Below are positions 45,826 through 57,064 of a DNA stretch of 64,000 nucleotides, piece after piece (position 1 is the first letter of the stretch; every line of letters starts with the position of its first letter). This DNA comes from Portulaca oleracea. Lineage: Eukaryota > Streptophyta > Magnoliopsida > Caryophyllales > Portulacaceae. The position numbers and the translations under genes are program-made. Location of the stretch: contig CM055873.1 in the NCBI GenBank assembly GCA_029582165.1, positions 40,718,795 through 40,782,794 on the forward strand, written 5' to 3'. The notes under the pieces were generated by a model. It was not told where the DNA came from, did not search any database, and saw only the letters and a program-made list of their open reading frames with translations.

Positions 45826-47012
45826 TGCCTGAATAAAAATGTCACTAAACTTTCCAGTTTAATCAAAATTGTCACTAACCTTTTAAAACATGCATAATTG
45901 TCATTTAACATTTTGATTTAGTCAAAAAGTTCTCTCTAATTGGTTATAGTCGTAATATCTAGGTAACAGCCAATTAACTTGAGGAAAATTGTTTGAAAAA
46001 TTTTGAAAAAAAAGGGGAAATGGGATGCCCTTGGCCTCCTCTGGGAACAACGATCTTCCTCCTCATCGACATTGCCATCGCCACCACCTCATTTCCCTCC
46101 CCCGCCGTCACATTCTCTGCTACCGTCGGTGAGTCCTTCATGCGCGACTCTATCTCTAGCGAATCGTTCCTCACCGTCGAGTCGACTCGCCTGATTTGAA
46201 AACCCACAACAAGAAATCCTTCATGCGCCACTCCGTCCTCACCCAATTAAATCACCCCAGTAAAACCCACAACAAGAAATCAAAATAACCACTCCCACTC
46301 TTCAAATTCCTACTCTAAAACCTCTCATATTCCCTCCCATCAATCAAAATCCCAATCCTTCATCCAAAGAGATTCAACTATGATTTAAAGGGGAAAAAAA
46401 GACCCAAAAAAAGAGACAAAAATCCATAAATGGATTCTTCACTTGGGAAATTCAATCTGCACTTTTTAATCTTCCTCTTCACAATTTCTCAAACGAAAAT
46501 TCCATAATTGTTTGCCTTGCTTCTCCTGTTCATTAAAAGGCACAACCCTGTCAAGACTACCATGGTGAGTTTGAGGTTGTGGTGGTGGTGATAATGGTGA
46601 GTTTGGGGGTTTGGGTTTGACTAGCTCCTTTGTTTGGGTTTTCATGGAGGTTTGGTTTGATGTTGTCAAGGAGATGAGGAAGGAAATGGTGGATGAGTTT
46701 TCAGGATGGAAGGGCGACGGTGTGTCTCGAAAAAAGTAAAGGTGTAGAATTCTTTGGAAGTTTAGTCGCAGAAGTAATCTTGAAAGAAATTTGGGGAGAT
46801 TGGGGATTTAATTGGGGAAATTATGGTATTATTTTTTAATTTTGATTTTTATAATTATTTTCAAAGTTTACCTGCTATAGAAGGTAACTCTACATTATAA
46901 AGGGTATTTTTATCATTTTGCAAACATAAATAACAATTCTGAAAGTTTTTAAAGTTCAGTGGTACATTTGACTAAATCGAAAAGTTCAGTGACATTATTA
47001 TCCAAACACTTT
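45826..47012. mobile_element. Long-TIR element, possible Pack-MULE, in duplication copy B
   Basis: The left end ATGTCACTAAACTTTCCAGT and the right end (reverse complement ATGTCACTGAACTTTTCGAT) are imperfect inverted repeats extending about 100 bp inward. The insertion is absent from copy A. The core (about 46020-46700) is GC-rich. It holds a minus-strand open stretch at 46466-46669 (KPKPPNSPLSPPPQPQTHHG and onward) that looks like host protein sequence of unknown origin. A 9-bp duplication could not be resolved. Confidence 0.55.
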
Positions 47013-47180
47013 TCAAATTGGTTTACGCAAACGAATATTTCCTCTTTTACAAACTGCCAAAATGACACTCGTTCATCACAAATGGGAATACTAACAACAA
47101 ATCAGATTTTAGTAAACCAGATTATCATCCCCCAAATTTGATCAATTGTGAAAGTTAAGTTAGTTAACACATAATATTCC

Positions 47181-48035
47181 TGAAGAACCTCAACTGGGTA
47201 TGAGGACCTCAGCGTAATCGTCAATGAGGACCTCAAATGTCAGCACAAGATTATTTTATTTGAAAGACCAACCGAGCTATCTAAGGGAAGTACAAATCAT
47301 ATCCTAATCCTATATCTTCTCTTTATTATGAGAATTATTTATAATGATCTTCATTTCCTTTTTCAGATGACAAACGAAAAGGAAAGAAAATATGACAAGG
47401 AGTCTTGCGGAATTTAGAAGATCATCTCAGAAAAGGAAAGCAAAATCCTAGCAGACCGTTGCACTAAATGGAGCTGCCTACCAAATCAGAATCAATACAA
47501 GTTGGAAAGAATCAAGTGCAAAGGAAGGCAACTAAAAGGAAATCGTTCAGGAGCCAAATATAAATAAGAGAACTCATTCTCTTTAAGAGTGGGATTTTCC
47601 AAGAAAGTAAATTGGAGTAGGAACTTTGTAAGAAAGTTCTGAGTGTAGGAATATCTTGTTGATATTCTGAGTGTAGCCATTCTTTGTAAGTGGTGAGTTT
47701 GTGTGTAGCCAGTGAGGGCACTGGTGAGGACCTCTAGGGTCGAGAAATTGAAGTGAGGAAGAAGCCTCACGTTGCAACACTTTTCTGTCTGTAACTGCCT
47801 CCTCTGTGAGGCCTCAAGAACAGAAGACATCAGCAAGGTCTTCTGTCCCAGTAAGCTGTTTTGAGGACCTCACAGTCTTCTTATCAGCTGAGTTGTAACC
47901 TCTTCTATTCTAAGCACTTTTGTTTAATAATAAAGAAGTATTTTTCATTATATAAAAGTGCTACTAACTTGATTGTGTTGATCAAAGTGCAGAATATTTT
48001 TATAACCCTAATCACCCCCCTCTAGGGTTATTTCA
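47181..48035 (+). mobile_element. Solo LTR, copia-like
   Basis: The insertion is absent from copy A. It begins TGAAGAACCTCAACTGGG and ends TTTCA, preceded by AATCACCCCCCTCTAGGG, a sequence often found just before the primer-binding site of plant copia elements. A TATA-like AATATAAATAAG lies at about 47557. The flanks ATTCC and ATCC suggest an eroded 5-bp duplication. No internal region is present. Confidence 0.65.
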
Positions 48036-48485
48036 ATCCAAATCCTCACCCTCCTGATTATAATGTTCACATTGAAAGCTTAACAACTATGACCTTGAAT
48101 ATTAAGGAACAAGCACCCATATACAGTGTTCCCTAAGCATTCGGTATCTAATTTTCTTGAGCGAAAATGATAAATGTCTTGGGCTAGACATGTATTAAGT
48201 GTCTTATCATTGTATAAAATTTATATATTGATAAATTAAATTTAAAAAATTACATGATTGACTTCTATAAATATAATATATATATATGTATGGTATAAAA
48301 TCACACTTTTATCTATATTTTTAAAATTTACAAAAAAAAAACGTCTAAAATATGTCCAATGGATGAGGTTCATTTGTTAGGGTGTCAATTTTAATTGTCT
48401 GCGTAGCCAACACATTCCAAGTTTCTTATAATTGATAATTTATAATATCTATTAAAAAAATTAGTATTAAAAATGATAATAAGTA

Positions 48486-48687
48486 CTACCTCCGTTTTGT
48501 TTTATCTGTCGTCTAGGGAATTGTGGCGATTCACATTAACAATTGCAATATTATACTTGTATGATAATATTTTTCGTTACGAAATTCATGATGATAATTT
48601 TATGTAGCAATTCACATTGTATATATTGAAAAATTTCATGAAGATAATTTTATGTAACGATAATTAATATGGAACCTGGAACGGTTG
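48486..48687. mobile_element. Stowaway-like MITE in duplication copy B
   Basis: CTACCTCCGTTTTGTTTTAT on the left and AATATGGAACCTGGAACGG on the right are imperfect inverted relatives, with TA on both sides (48484-48485 and 48688-48689). Confidence 0.55.
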
Positions 48688-49218
48688 TACTACCTTTCAC
48701 CAAAAAAGCAAGCTTATTTGGATTTCTAGACAACTTTTTTTCTGAGTAGCTCACGTTTGAAAGAAGCTAAGCAGGCCAGGAAAACAGTAGCTTGTCAAAC
48801 TAGAAACCAGCAATCTATGTAACTTAACTGATAATTTTCAGCACATGAAAGTTTTCCGTCATTTTATTGAAATGAATAAAAAATTACACGGATAAATCCC
48901 TAAAAGTATAGTCTCTAAAAGGATAGGGTAAATGATAAACATCAAAGAAACTTCATCAATTTGGCCAAAACCCAGACAAAAAAAAAAAAAAAACAAGTAA
49001 ACCGAATGATGAATTAAGAATAAACTCCAGAGTACTACAGTAAAAAAAGCAGTCAAATCTGGCATCAGCAAACTTAGGTTTGAAACTCGTCTTATGTGAG
49101 GGTGTGAGCCAAATTCCAAATTATAAAAAAACAAAGAGAAGGTTATAAACTCAACCTAACAACATGAATAAGCTGAATAATGGAGGAGAGAGAAAGGATA
49201 GACAATCTAATTTCGGAC

Positions 49219-49323
49219 CTGCAAGAAAGCGTCATCGAGAGAACGGAAGTTGGATTCTGCAGACGACGCCGGCGACGGCATTCTGAAATTACTTTCCGGC
49301 GTCCCCGGCGGAGGAGCGGCCAT
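49219..49323 (-). pseudogene. Duplicated exon 1 of the CH-domain gene
   Basis: This copy keeps the ATG (49323), an open frame of 35 codons starting MAAPPPGTPESNFRMPSPAS and ending FRSLDDAFLQ, and the GT donor (AGGTCCGA). It matches exon 1 of the intact gene (39 codons) apart from a 4-residue deletion and substitutions. No exon 2-8 homologue follows, because the duplication stops within intron 1. The stretch could at most make a truncated or chimeric transcript. Confidence 0.82.
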
Positions 49324-49408
49324 ACTCGGGCAGTTGCTCGCCGGCGGTAGTTCCCGCCAAAACCCAAGCCTGAAAGAGAACTGAAGAAACTACGAAGCTC
49401 AGTAGTGT

Positions 49409-49410
<2 letters not shown>

Positions 49411-49464
<54 letters not shown>

Positions 49465-49472
49465 GGGGGGGG
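49411..49472. repeat. (AG)n followed by poly-G, duplicated leader tract
   Basis: About 22 AG units then about 18 G, equivalent to 41739-41773 but longer. Open frames through it are artefacts of the repeat. Confidence 0.88.
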
Positions 49473-49703
49473 AGAGGGGAGAGGTTTAGAGTCTTGGGAT
49501 TCTGTAAAAGATGATCTTTTCCGCCCCATAAATTTATTTTTTGTCTCATGTAATAATACTATTGTTTATTTGATGATTAGGAAAAGGATTAAAGATCTTT
49601 TTGTACGTAGCGTATTACATCAAAAAAGTGTGTTTACAAAAGACCCAAACTCACTAAAAGTATTAATAACTACAAAATCATTTGTAAGGTAACTAAAATG
49701 ATA

Positions 49704-49888
49704 CTCCTCCTGTGCCCAAATTAATTGATATTTTGATTAAATTAATTGTTAATTATTTATAAATTACGATAAATTATAATATAAAATTATTGTCATTAGA
49801 AAGATAGTTTACGAAAAATTATAATGGATGTGATTTTATATTGTAATTTATCAGTAATTTATCAATAGTTAATTTGGGACGGAGGGAG
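49704..49888. mobile_element. Stowaway MITE specific to duplication copy B
   Basis: CTCCTCCTGTGCCCAAATTA on the left and AATTTGGGACGGAGGGAG on the right are inverted, with TA at 49702-49703 and 49889-49890. Copy A lacks it. Confidence 0.82.
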
Positions 49889-50313
49889 TATTTATCTTAT
49901 TTATTTTTATTTAGCTTATTTATTTTTATTTATTTTCACTACACAATCTACAATAGTTTTTTACATAATATATATTTAAAAATTCATATATTTAATAAAT
50001 GATTTGAGTGTGTGCCTAATGAGACTTACATTACTCACATTATCTTAATAAAAATTATAAAATATTTATTTAAAATTCAAAAATTTAGAAATAAGATTGA
50101 TCTGACTTATCTTACTTATACTACCTTGTTTAAACAACTTATTTTTGCTATTTTACTAAGGTCATGTCCTTTGGATTGATAGGTTAGATTATCCTATCCT
50201 TTTTTTACCTTGTCTTTATCTCACCTGAATCACTAAAAAAAACATGCAAACCAATGTCACTATATTTTTTCTTTATCTTTCTTTTCCTTGCCAACTTTAC
50301 TTTAACTAACTTA

Positions 50314-50558
50314 GGCCCTTTCCTTTTTTGCGGTTGGCAAATTGCGGTGCCACAGCCTACCGCAGTTTGCCACAATCCGCCACATTTTACTGCAAATCAT
50401 TACTTTTCTCTCTCCTCACTTTTTTCCTCTACTTTTTACATTTTCTCTCTTCACCTACCCCACATACCAATAACCCACCACAATTCCATCATACCTGCCA
50501 CAATTCTACCAAACCTCACCACATCATTCCGCAAAATACCGCATAAAAGAATATGACC
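50314..50558. mobile_element. PIF/Harbinger MITE, possibly nested in another MITE
   Basis: The ends GGCCCTTTCCTTTTTTGCGG and CCGCATAAAAGAATATGACC are inverted. The left flank is TTA and the right TTT. A second inverted pair outside it (GGTCATGTCCTTTGG at about 50160 and ATAAAAGACAGAGTCC at about 50573) suggests nesting in an older element. Confidence 0.65.
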
Positions 50559-51351
50559 TTTATCCTACCACTATAAAAGACAGAGTCCAACTTATTTCAA
50601 ACCCATTTCTCTATTGAACTGAGTTTGCTTTGTATTTGCTTTATAATAGACTTGTATTTACATTGGCAAATGAAATTGCTGATCATTCTATATATTGACC
50701 AATGCCACAATACTATAAATGATGTAATATATAGTTGAATTTTCATAATTTAGCTCTTTTCTCAACTATACCAAGTCATATAGATTTTCTTATAGTAAAT
50801 TCCATACATCTATATTTCCAAAATAATTTTTATACAATTAAATTGAACTTAGCTTAATTATTTTTTACCAAATAAACCAAAACTAAATATAAAAAAGGAT
50901 AAAATAATAGGCTTAATAAATATTACTCTTAACCTGATATTATATATAATATAAAAACGGTAAGAAACGTCACTTTAAACATAATGAAAAATTACACATT
51001 ATTTTAAAGAAACTGTTGATAAAGCATTTATTAATGTGTGGTTTCACGTTTATTTGAATATTTCCCCTATTTTTTGAAATTTTGGAAAATATGAGGTGCT
51101 TAAAAATAAAAAATAGAGAGAGAAGAGATAAAGTGATAATGGGGTCACATAAGTGTGTGAATGGGGCATCTTCGTTGGGACACGACTAATGGGGCATCTT
51201 CGTTGGGACACGACGATATCTAGCGGCCTATGTGGCTGTTGATGTCTGTTTGATATTGGCCAATGACCTGCACTTCCGCTTTGGTACTTGTCTGTAAGCC
51301 AAGGGCACAAAAATTGGCCTTCCATTTGTGCAACTATTTGAGGTCCTTTTA

Positions 51352-51608
51352 TGCCCTATTTTTTTCTGCGGTTGGTAAACTATGGTGTCGCAGTCTACTG
51401 TAATTTGTCACAACCCGCCACATTTTACTGCTAATCATTACTTTTCTCTTTCCTCACTTTTCTCCTCTACTTTTTTACATCCTCTCTCCTCACCTACCCA
51501 ACATACCAATAACCCACCACAATTCCACCAATTCCGCCACAATTCCGCCACAATTCCACCACACCTCACCACACCATTCCGTAAAATACCGCGTAAAAGA
51601 ACAGGGCC
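51352..51608. mobile_element. PIF/Harbinger MITE with empty site in copy A
   Basis: The ends TGCCCTATTTTTTTCTGCGG and CGCGTAAAAGAACAGGGCC are inverted. Copy A reads GAGGTCCTTCAATAGTG where copy B is split by this element, so it inserted after the duplication. Confidence 0.75.
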
Positions 51609-51665
51609 TGAATAGTGTACACAATTCAATGATATCAGTAAAAATTCTTCGCTGCAAAATTATTT

Positions 51666-52204
51666 TCTTTTTTGTTGGGATGAAATGAAAGTCATTTCAG
51701 GATAATGATTTTCCCATGTTTTGATGTTTAGTGGACAAAAAAATGAGGAAAACCATTGTTTAGAAAAATCTTTTCCCCCCAAAATGTCGTTCTCATATTA
51801 TATGTTTCCTATATATTATATATATATATATATATATAGTCAAACGAGTGAAACTCGTTTTACAGGAAAACAATTTTCCTATGTATCAAACACGTGAAAA
51901 TATCGAATGAAAATTCATTTTCTAAGAAAATCATTTTACAAGGAAAACGATTTTCCTAAAAAATGATTTTCCTTTGCACCAAACACACCCTTGGTTTATT
52001 GTTTCAAAATTCAAAGGGACATGTAGATATTGTATAATTTCGGGTTTGACTTCCTGTGATTAAAATGGAGCATGCATCCTTTTTAACTCTATAAATATCC
52101 TTTTTAACTTTATAAACAAGCATACATGTTGCAAACATAAATTTATATAATGCCTTTATATAGATGATGCGTTAATTATTGTTCCAAAGTGATGACAAAA
52201 TATG
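51666..52204. other. Intergenic, MITE-like debris
   Basis: Words such as GGAAAACGATTTTCC repeat in both orientations at about 51690-51990, which suggests a fold-back MITE whose ends I could not fix. A TA microsatellite lies at about 51810-51838. No gene. Confidence 0.4.
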
Positions 52205-52207
52205 CTT

Positions 52208-53024
52208 AGGATATCTACATTGGTGTCCCCGGGATTGGGGATGAGTGGGGTATGAATAGTGAAAATAGTATTATTTTAATGGGTGTTGGGGTATGGTATT
52301 GTTAATGGTGTCCTTGGAATTGGGGGATGAGGTGAGGGATAAGTGGGGTAGGGAGTAATATTTTATTGGATTATGGGACCCACATGTAGAGTATAATTGT
52401 TTTCTTTTTTTGTATTGGACTATATTTATTTTCTACAATGAAATTGTATAGTTATAATTAATAATTAAAATATTAAAAATTAATTAGAAATGTGAAAATA
52501 CTGTACTAATATATTTTTATTTTATTATAAAATTTTTATTTTGTATTTAAAAAATGATTATGTTTAAAATTTTTAAAAATAAATATGTTGACTAATGCAA
52601 TAGCTAGTATTTAATGCAATAGCTAGTATTTAAACAATTTGAGTTATAATATTTATAATTAAATAAATTATTTAAATTACAAAACACTAATTACAAATTC
52701 AAAAATACAAAAACAAAACGTTTGAAACAAAAAAAAAGGAAAAGAGAAAGAAAAGAAAAGGAAAAAAAACAAAAAAAAACCAGCAGGCGGGCCCCACCGG
52801 GAACCCGGCCTGACACGCCCAGAGGCGTGTGTGGCGCACGCACCAGACACGAAAAAAAGGGGTGCGCCCCACGCCCTCCTCCTGCGAATGTCTTCCCCTT
52901 TTCTCCCCCTTTTCACCCTAGGGACGCATATGCGTCCCTCAATCTTTTTTTTTTTCTTTTTCTTTTTTTTTTTTGTCTTTTTCTCAAGTCCCTCATGGTG
53001 AGGGACACCATTGAGGTTGGTCTT
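52208..53024. mobile_element. PIF/Harbinger-like non-autonomous element
   Basis: The left end GGATATCTACATTGGTGTCC and the right end (reverse complement GACCAACCTCAATGGTGTCC) are inverted over their inner parts. TTA lies on both sides (52205-52207 and 53025-53027). The interior goes from AT-rich to a very GC-rich segment (about 52780-52930) and an A/G and T/C low-complexity run. No transposase. Confidence 0.65.
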
Positions 53025-53027
53025 AAG

Positions 53028-54640
53028 TAGCTCGTTGGAGGGAGCGTGCAACACTCTATGGGGATTGAGTGGACATCAAGAAGACCGACATCCATGGACG
53101 GATATGTGTTATGGTCAGTTGTGTTCATAGATACTCCAAATTCAGGAAAAAAAAAGTAGTCTATTATATTTTTTCCCCCCTTAATTATTTAAATAAAAAA
53201 TGGACACAAAGGAGTGTAATGAACTTGCAAGAAACAACAAAACAATAATTGTAACGACAAAAACACATACAAACAAAATATTTAAACACCCATTAGAGCA
53301 AGACTGAGTAGTCTATTGTATATTGAAAGAATATTATATATTTATGTTGAGCGGACATTCTAAAAAAACTTAAAATATTAGCAAGGGTGTTGTCTCATCT
53401 AATACATCAGTCCAACTATTTACAAAAAAAAATTAAATAGTCTATTATATATTGGAAAAAATATCTCTTTCAAACGCATATAATGATAGTTATTATTAAG
53501 TGGATACCCATAAGTTTAGTGTCTGGATCTGACATATTATTTGATGCTCAATTGAGATTTCCCTTAATATCTATAAACCCAAATAGCATCCACATTATTG
53601 ATAGCACCTTAAGCAACCATATGAACTTCTGCAATATCTATAGACCCAAATATACCAACGAAGGTACAAATCAGAACCATCAAATGCACCACAAAACAGC
53701 TTCCAGCATTCAGTTTAGCCAAACAAATGAAAATTGCACCACAAAACAGATCATAACCAAACATACTTAAAACTTGAGTAGGGAACTACAACACTTTAGC
53801 CATGAACAAACTTTAGCTTCCATTTCATTCAACATAAACGATGTTACATAATTTTTCCTGACCATTCTACAATTACATTCCATTGGGAATAAAAAAAAAA
53901 CAACAAACACTACAACACTTTAACCATGGAGAGAACTACTACAGCCATAAGAACAACATACAATCCCATTGCCAGATAATTACTCCTTTCACTCATATGT
54001 TTCACAAGGCCTTTAATTTTAGAACCATCAACATCAATACCAACAACAACCTCATTAATGTCAATTGAAGTTTCAGCACCTTGCTTATGTCGTGCTTCCT
54101 TGCCTTTCCACCACATTTTTTTTTAAAAATCCCAAAACAGAAACACCTAACTAAACGGTGTTGAACGAAACTGACAGAACAACAAGCCCTACCTAGTTAG
54201 AATGAAGTTAAAAGAAATTTAAGCATATATGTCTTAACAAAGATAAACCCTAATTTGAACGAAATGACCCTCTGCAAATTTGAATGGAATTGAACAAAAA
54301 AGGGCTATGCTTTCTTCAAAACTTGAATTCGATTGAGGATGAGAGACGAATTCCACAAGTTTCTCCAAATTTCGACGATGAAGATGATTGATAAAGTGGA
54401 AAGAATGAGAATGAAAGACTGAGAATGAGAGAACTGATAATGAAATAACGAAGAAAATGTCATTGCTCAATGTCACCCCCTAATTTCTCTTACGTCGCCT
54501 CATTTTGACAATTCGCCCCTAGTTTGAAATAGTTTCTCTCCAAACTCTAAAATTCTCTTCAAACCCAAAATTTTTTACAAAACCAATTACGATAATTTAA
54601 CTTCATATTAGCTTCAAAATATATGGTGGAAGATCATTGG
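53028..54640. other. Intergenic, no confirmed gene
   Basis: A minus-strand open stretch (54116-53910, 68 codons) ends in a hydrophobic run, NYLAMGLYVVLMAVVVLSMV, like a tail-anchor. It has no recognisable domain or convincing splice context, so I do not call it. AAGTAGTCTATTATATTTTT-type words recur near 53155 and 53440. Confidence 0.4.
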
Positions 54641-56520
54641 ATGGAGAAGAGATTTTTTTTGTTTTGTTTTGAATTTCGTTGAGCATGTTGTTCAGTCTTG
54701 TTTCGAGCCGAATCGATATCATTTATAGGGTATTTTGCTTGTTTTAGCCCCTTAATTATATATTAGTTATGATGATTTTGTGTTTTTGTAGAATAATAAA
54801 GAGTTAGAAGTAAAATGAGCTTAAACGAGGCTTTTTAGGGAAACCCGAGCGATTTCCAGAGCCAAAGCCAAGCCGAGAAGCGAAGCGGAACCGACCCGAG
54901 AACTCTTTCCCCATTTTTGGTGCAAAACAGAGGCATAACACCCGCTACATCCCTTGTAGTGGGTGCTACAACCCAAGGAAGAAGGAATAAGGGAAGATGG
55001 GCTGGAAGAGGTCGCACCTGCGACAGCCGGGCAGAATGAGGTCGCACCCGCGACCTGGTTGGTAGTGCCCGCGACGGCTGTTGATGCAAATGTCTGACAA
55101 TTTCCAGAGTGAGGTCGCACCCGCGACCGATCAACAATTGCGGAAATTAAACGCGCTGTTGCTGTGATTAATCTTAGGGTTTGGGATTTATTTTTACTCC
55201 TTCTATAGATACCCAATTAAATCGAGATAATTACATTTACCTTACCTGACATATGTGGTAATAATTTTTGCACACCCGACATTTGAGAAATAATTTTCAC
55301 CCTACCTGACATTTAAGTGGTCGTAAATTTAAACCACCTAAGATATATTATAATGGTTTTTTGTGGGATTTTCCGGCAAGTATTAAAAAAATGAATAGGA
55401 AGTGACATGTTTACCCTTGCTATTAATTCATAGTATTTTCAATAATAAACGAAATTACCTATTTACCCTTATAGAAGACGTCAGTGAGAAGAGTGGAGTG
55501 ATATATTTCTTTTTTAGATCGACAATCTTTCCCCCTTTTTCCCACATAAAACAATTGAAGGGTCAATATTGTCATTTCAATCGCAATCTTAAGGGCAGAT
55601 TTGTACTTTCACATAATTATATAGGGGTATTATTGTATTTTCATTTCTTCGATGACAAGTTACCGGAATTTGACATAAAAAAACACTTTCACTAAATGTC
55701 AGGTAGGGTGAAAATTATTTCTCAAATGTCGGGTGTGCAAAAATTATTACCACATATGTCAGGTAGGGTAAATGTAATTATCTCCAATTAAATCAGCATC
55801 ATTAGGAACTTAGTTAGAACTTATCTAGAGGTAGAATCAGATTAGGATTAGAGTAGAATTAGGTTTTATTGCATCTTTCTTATCTTTCCTTTATCTTTCA
55901 TTAAGCTTTAATTGTTCTTCAAGTTTTCTTTTCTTCCATTGTAATCAACTCTCTCTTTTAATCAATTCAAGCAATTTCCAAGTTCTTGCTCTCTTTAAAG
56001 TTTTCATTGTTGATTTGCATTCAAAGCTTTCTAGTGCATGCTAGTTCACCACCATTCCAACTTTTAGTGAGGAGGAGGACTAAGAGTCACAAATTCTACT
56101 TCAAGTGAGGATTTGGGGATTCATAGTAATCCAAATCATAGCTTTCTTGTTTGTTCGGGGGAAGATTCGAGTGAAGGATTCAAGATGAAGAGTTAGTGAA
56201 GATTTAATGCATTGAAGGTATAATTTCTTGTTCTCAATTTCATCATTAGGTTTAGTTTTTCATTTATTGCTTTTAATTGCTTTCATAGTTAGAGATTTAC
56301 TTTATTGTTGAAATTAGGTTTAGATCATCTTTTCTTGATTTCTTGATTATTGTTGTTATATATAAATCCATGCTTAGCTTAGTTTAATTGCCCTTAATTA
56401 TTTATTGCTTTCCGCATTTGAAAACTCCCAATCAAACCAATTCCCTCATTAGCTAGACACCCCATCCCTGAGGATCGACAACACTTACTTTAGAAAAACC
56501 CAAAAGTACAACAACCGAAC
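54640..56520 (+). mobile_element. Tat/Athila-like (Ty3/gypsy) LTR region A
   Basis: Several traits fit LTRs of the Tat/Athila type. There is a GC-rich U3-like segment (54840-55135) with repeated GGTCGCACCCGCGACC, then a TATA-like TTCTATAGATACC (about 55201). A long T-rich leader (55800-56300) follows, and the right side carries CATCCCTGAGGATCGACAAC (56463), close to the conserved tract seen near such LTR ends. Boundaries are approximate. A Mutator-type MITE interrupts it at 55224-55785. No gag or pol follows. Confidence 0.4.
55224..55785. mobile_element. Mutator-like MITE inside LTR region A
   Basis: About 95-bp inverted arms (GAGATAATTACATTTACC at the left, reverse complement at the right) are nearly identical. 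A direct repeat, CAATTAAATC, lies on both sides (55214-55223 and 55786-55795), as expected for a 9-10-bp Mutator duplication. No coding sequence. Confidence 0.85.
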
Positions 56521-56524
56521 ACAT

Positions 56525-56730
56525 GTAGCGACCCTTAGATCGCAGCTCAGCGATGGTCCAAATGCCCTCAGATTGTGGTTGGACCATGGCCAAAACACCT
56601 TGAAGGCGCGTTTGGACCTGTGGTGGGACCATGGTCCGGACAAGACCTGAGCGCGTCTGGACCATGGTTAAGCCGCATCCGTAGGTTATCTGGACCTTGG
56701 TCCATACGCGTGCTCAGAGCGACCAGTTGT
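56525..56730. repeat. Array of TGGACCATGGTCC-type palindromes
   Basis: The words GATGGTCCAAATG, TTGGACCATGG, TGGACCTGTGGTGGGACCATGG, TGGACCATGG and TGGACCTTGGTCC recur at irregular spacing of about 25-40 bp. They are imperfect palindromes around GGACCATGGTCC. Confidence 0.7.
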
Positions 56731-56756
56731 CCAATTTTTTAATTTTTCTATTTTTT

Positions 56757-57025
56757 TCAGTATTATTAATAATATTATTTTTTTCTATTATTATTTTTAT
56801 TATTATTATTATTATCATTATGCTTATTATTATTATATCATTATTATTATTATCATTATTATTATAATAATAATTATTATTATTGTTACTATTATTATTA
56901 TTATTAATATTATGCTACGATGGTAAACATTATTATTATTATTATTATTATTGCTATTATTATTATTATTATGCTTATTTTTTTAGTTATTATTATTATT
57001 ATTGTTGTTGTTATTGTTATTTTTT
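56757..57025. repeat. (ATT)n low-complexity tract
   Basis: An imperfect ATT trinucleotide array about 270 bp long, broken by ATC, GTT and CTT variants. It lies directly upstream of the decayed MULE transposase. Confidence 0.88.
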
Positions 57026-57064
57026 ATATTAGTGTTTGGACTAATGTGAATTTTTTCAATTTAA

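Larger units (their letters stand above)
45784..51665. repeat. Segmental duplication, copy B
   Basis: A direct-orientation copy of 40546-43322, enlarged by later insertions: a long-TIR element (about 45826-47012), an LTR (47181-48035), Stowaway elements (48486-48687 and 49704-49888) and Harbinger MITEs (50314-50558 and 51352-51608). Its end matches copy A at AATAGTGTACACAATTCAAT (51610), and homology fades by about 51665. Confidence 0.88.

Noticed and set aside
52722..53054. Overlapping open frames of 100-125 codons on both strands
   Set aside because: They are created by A/G and T/C low-complexity sequence inside a Harbinger-like element.
53910..54116. Small tail-anchored protein on the minus strand
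   Set aside because: The hydrophobic C-terminus is suggestive, but no family, promoter or splice evidence supports it.
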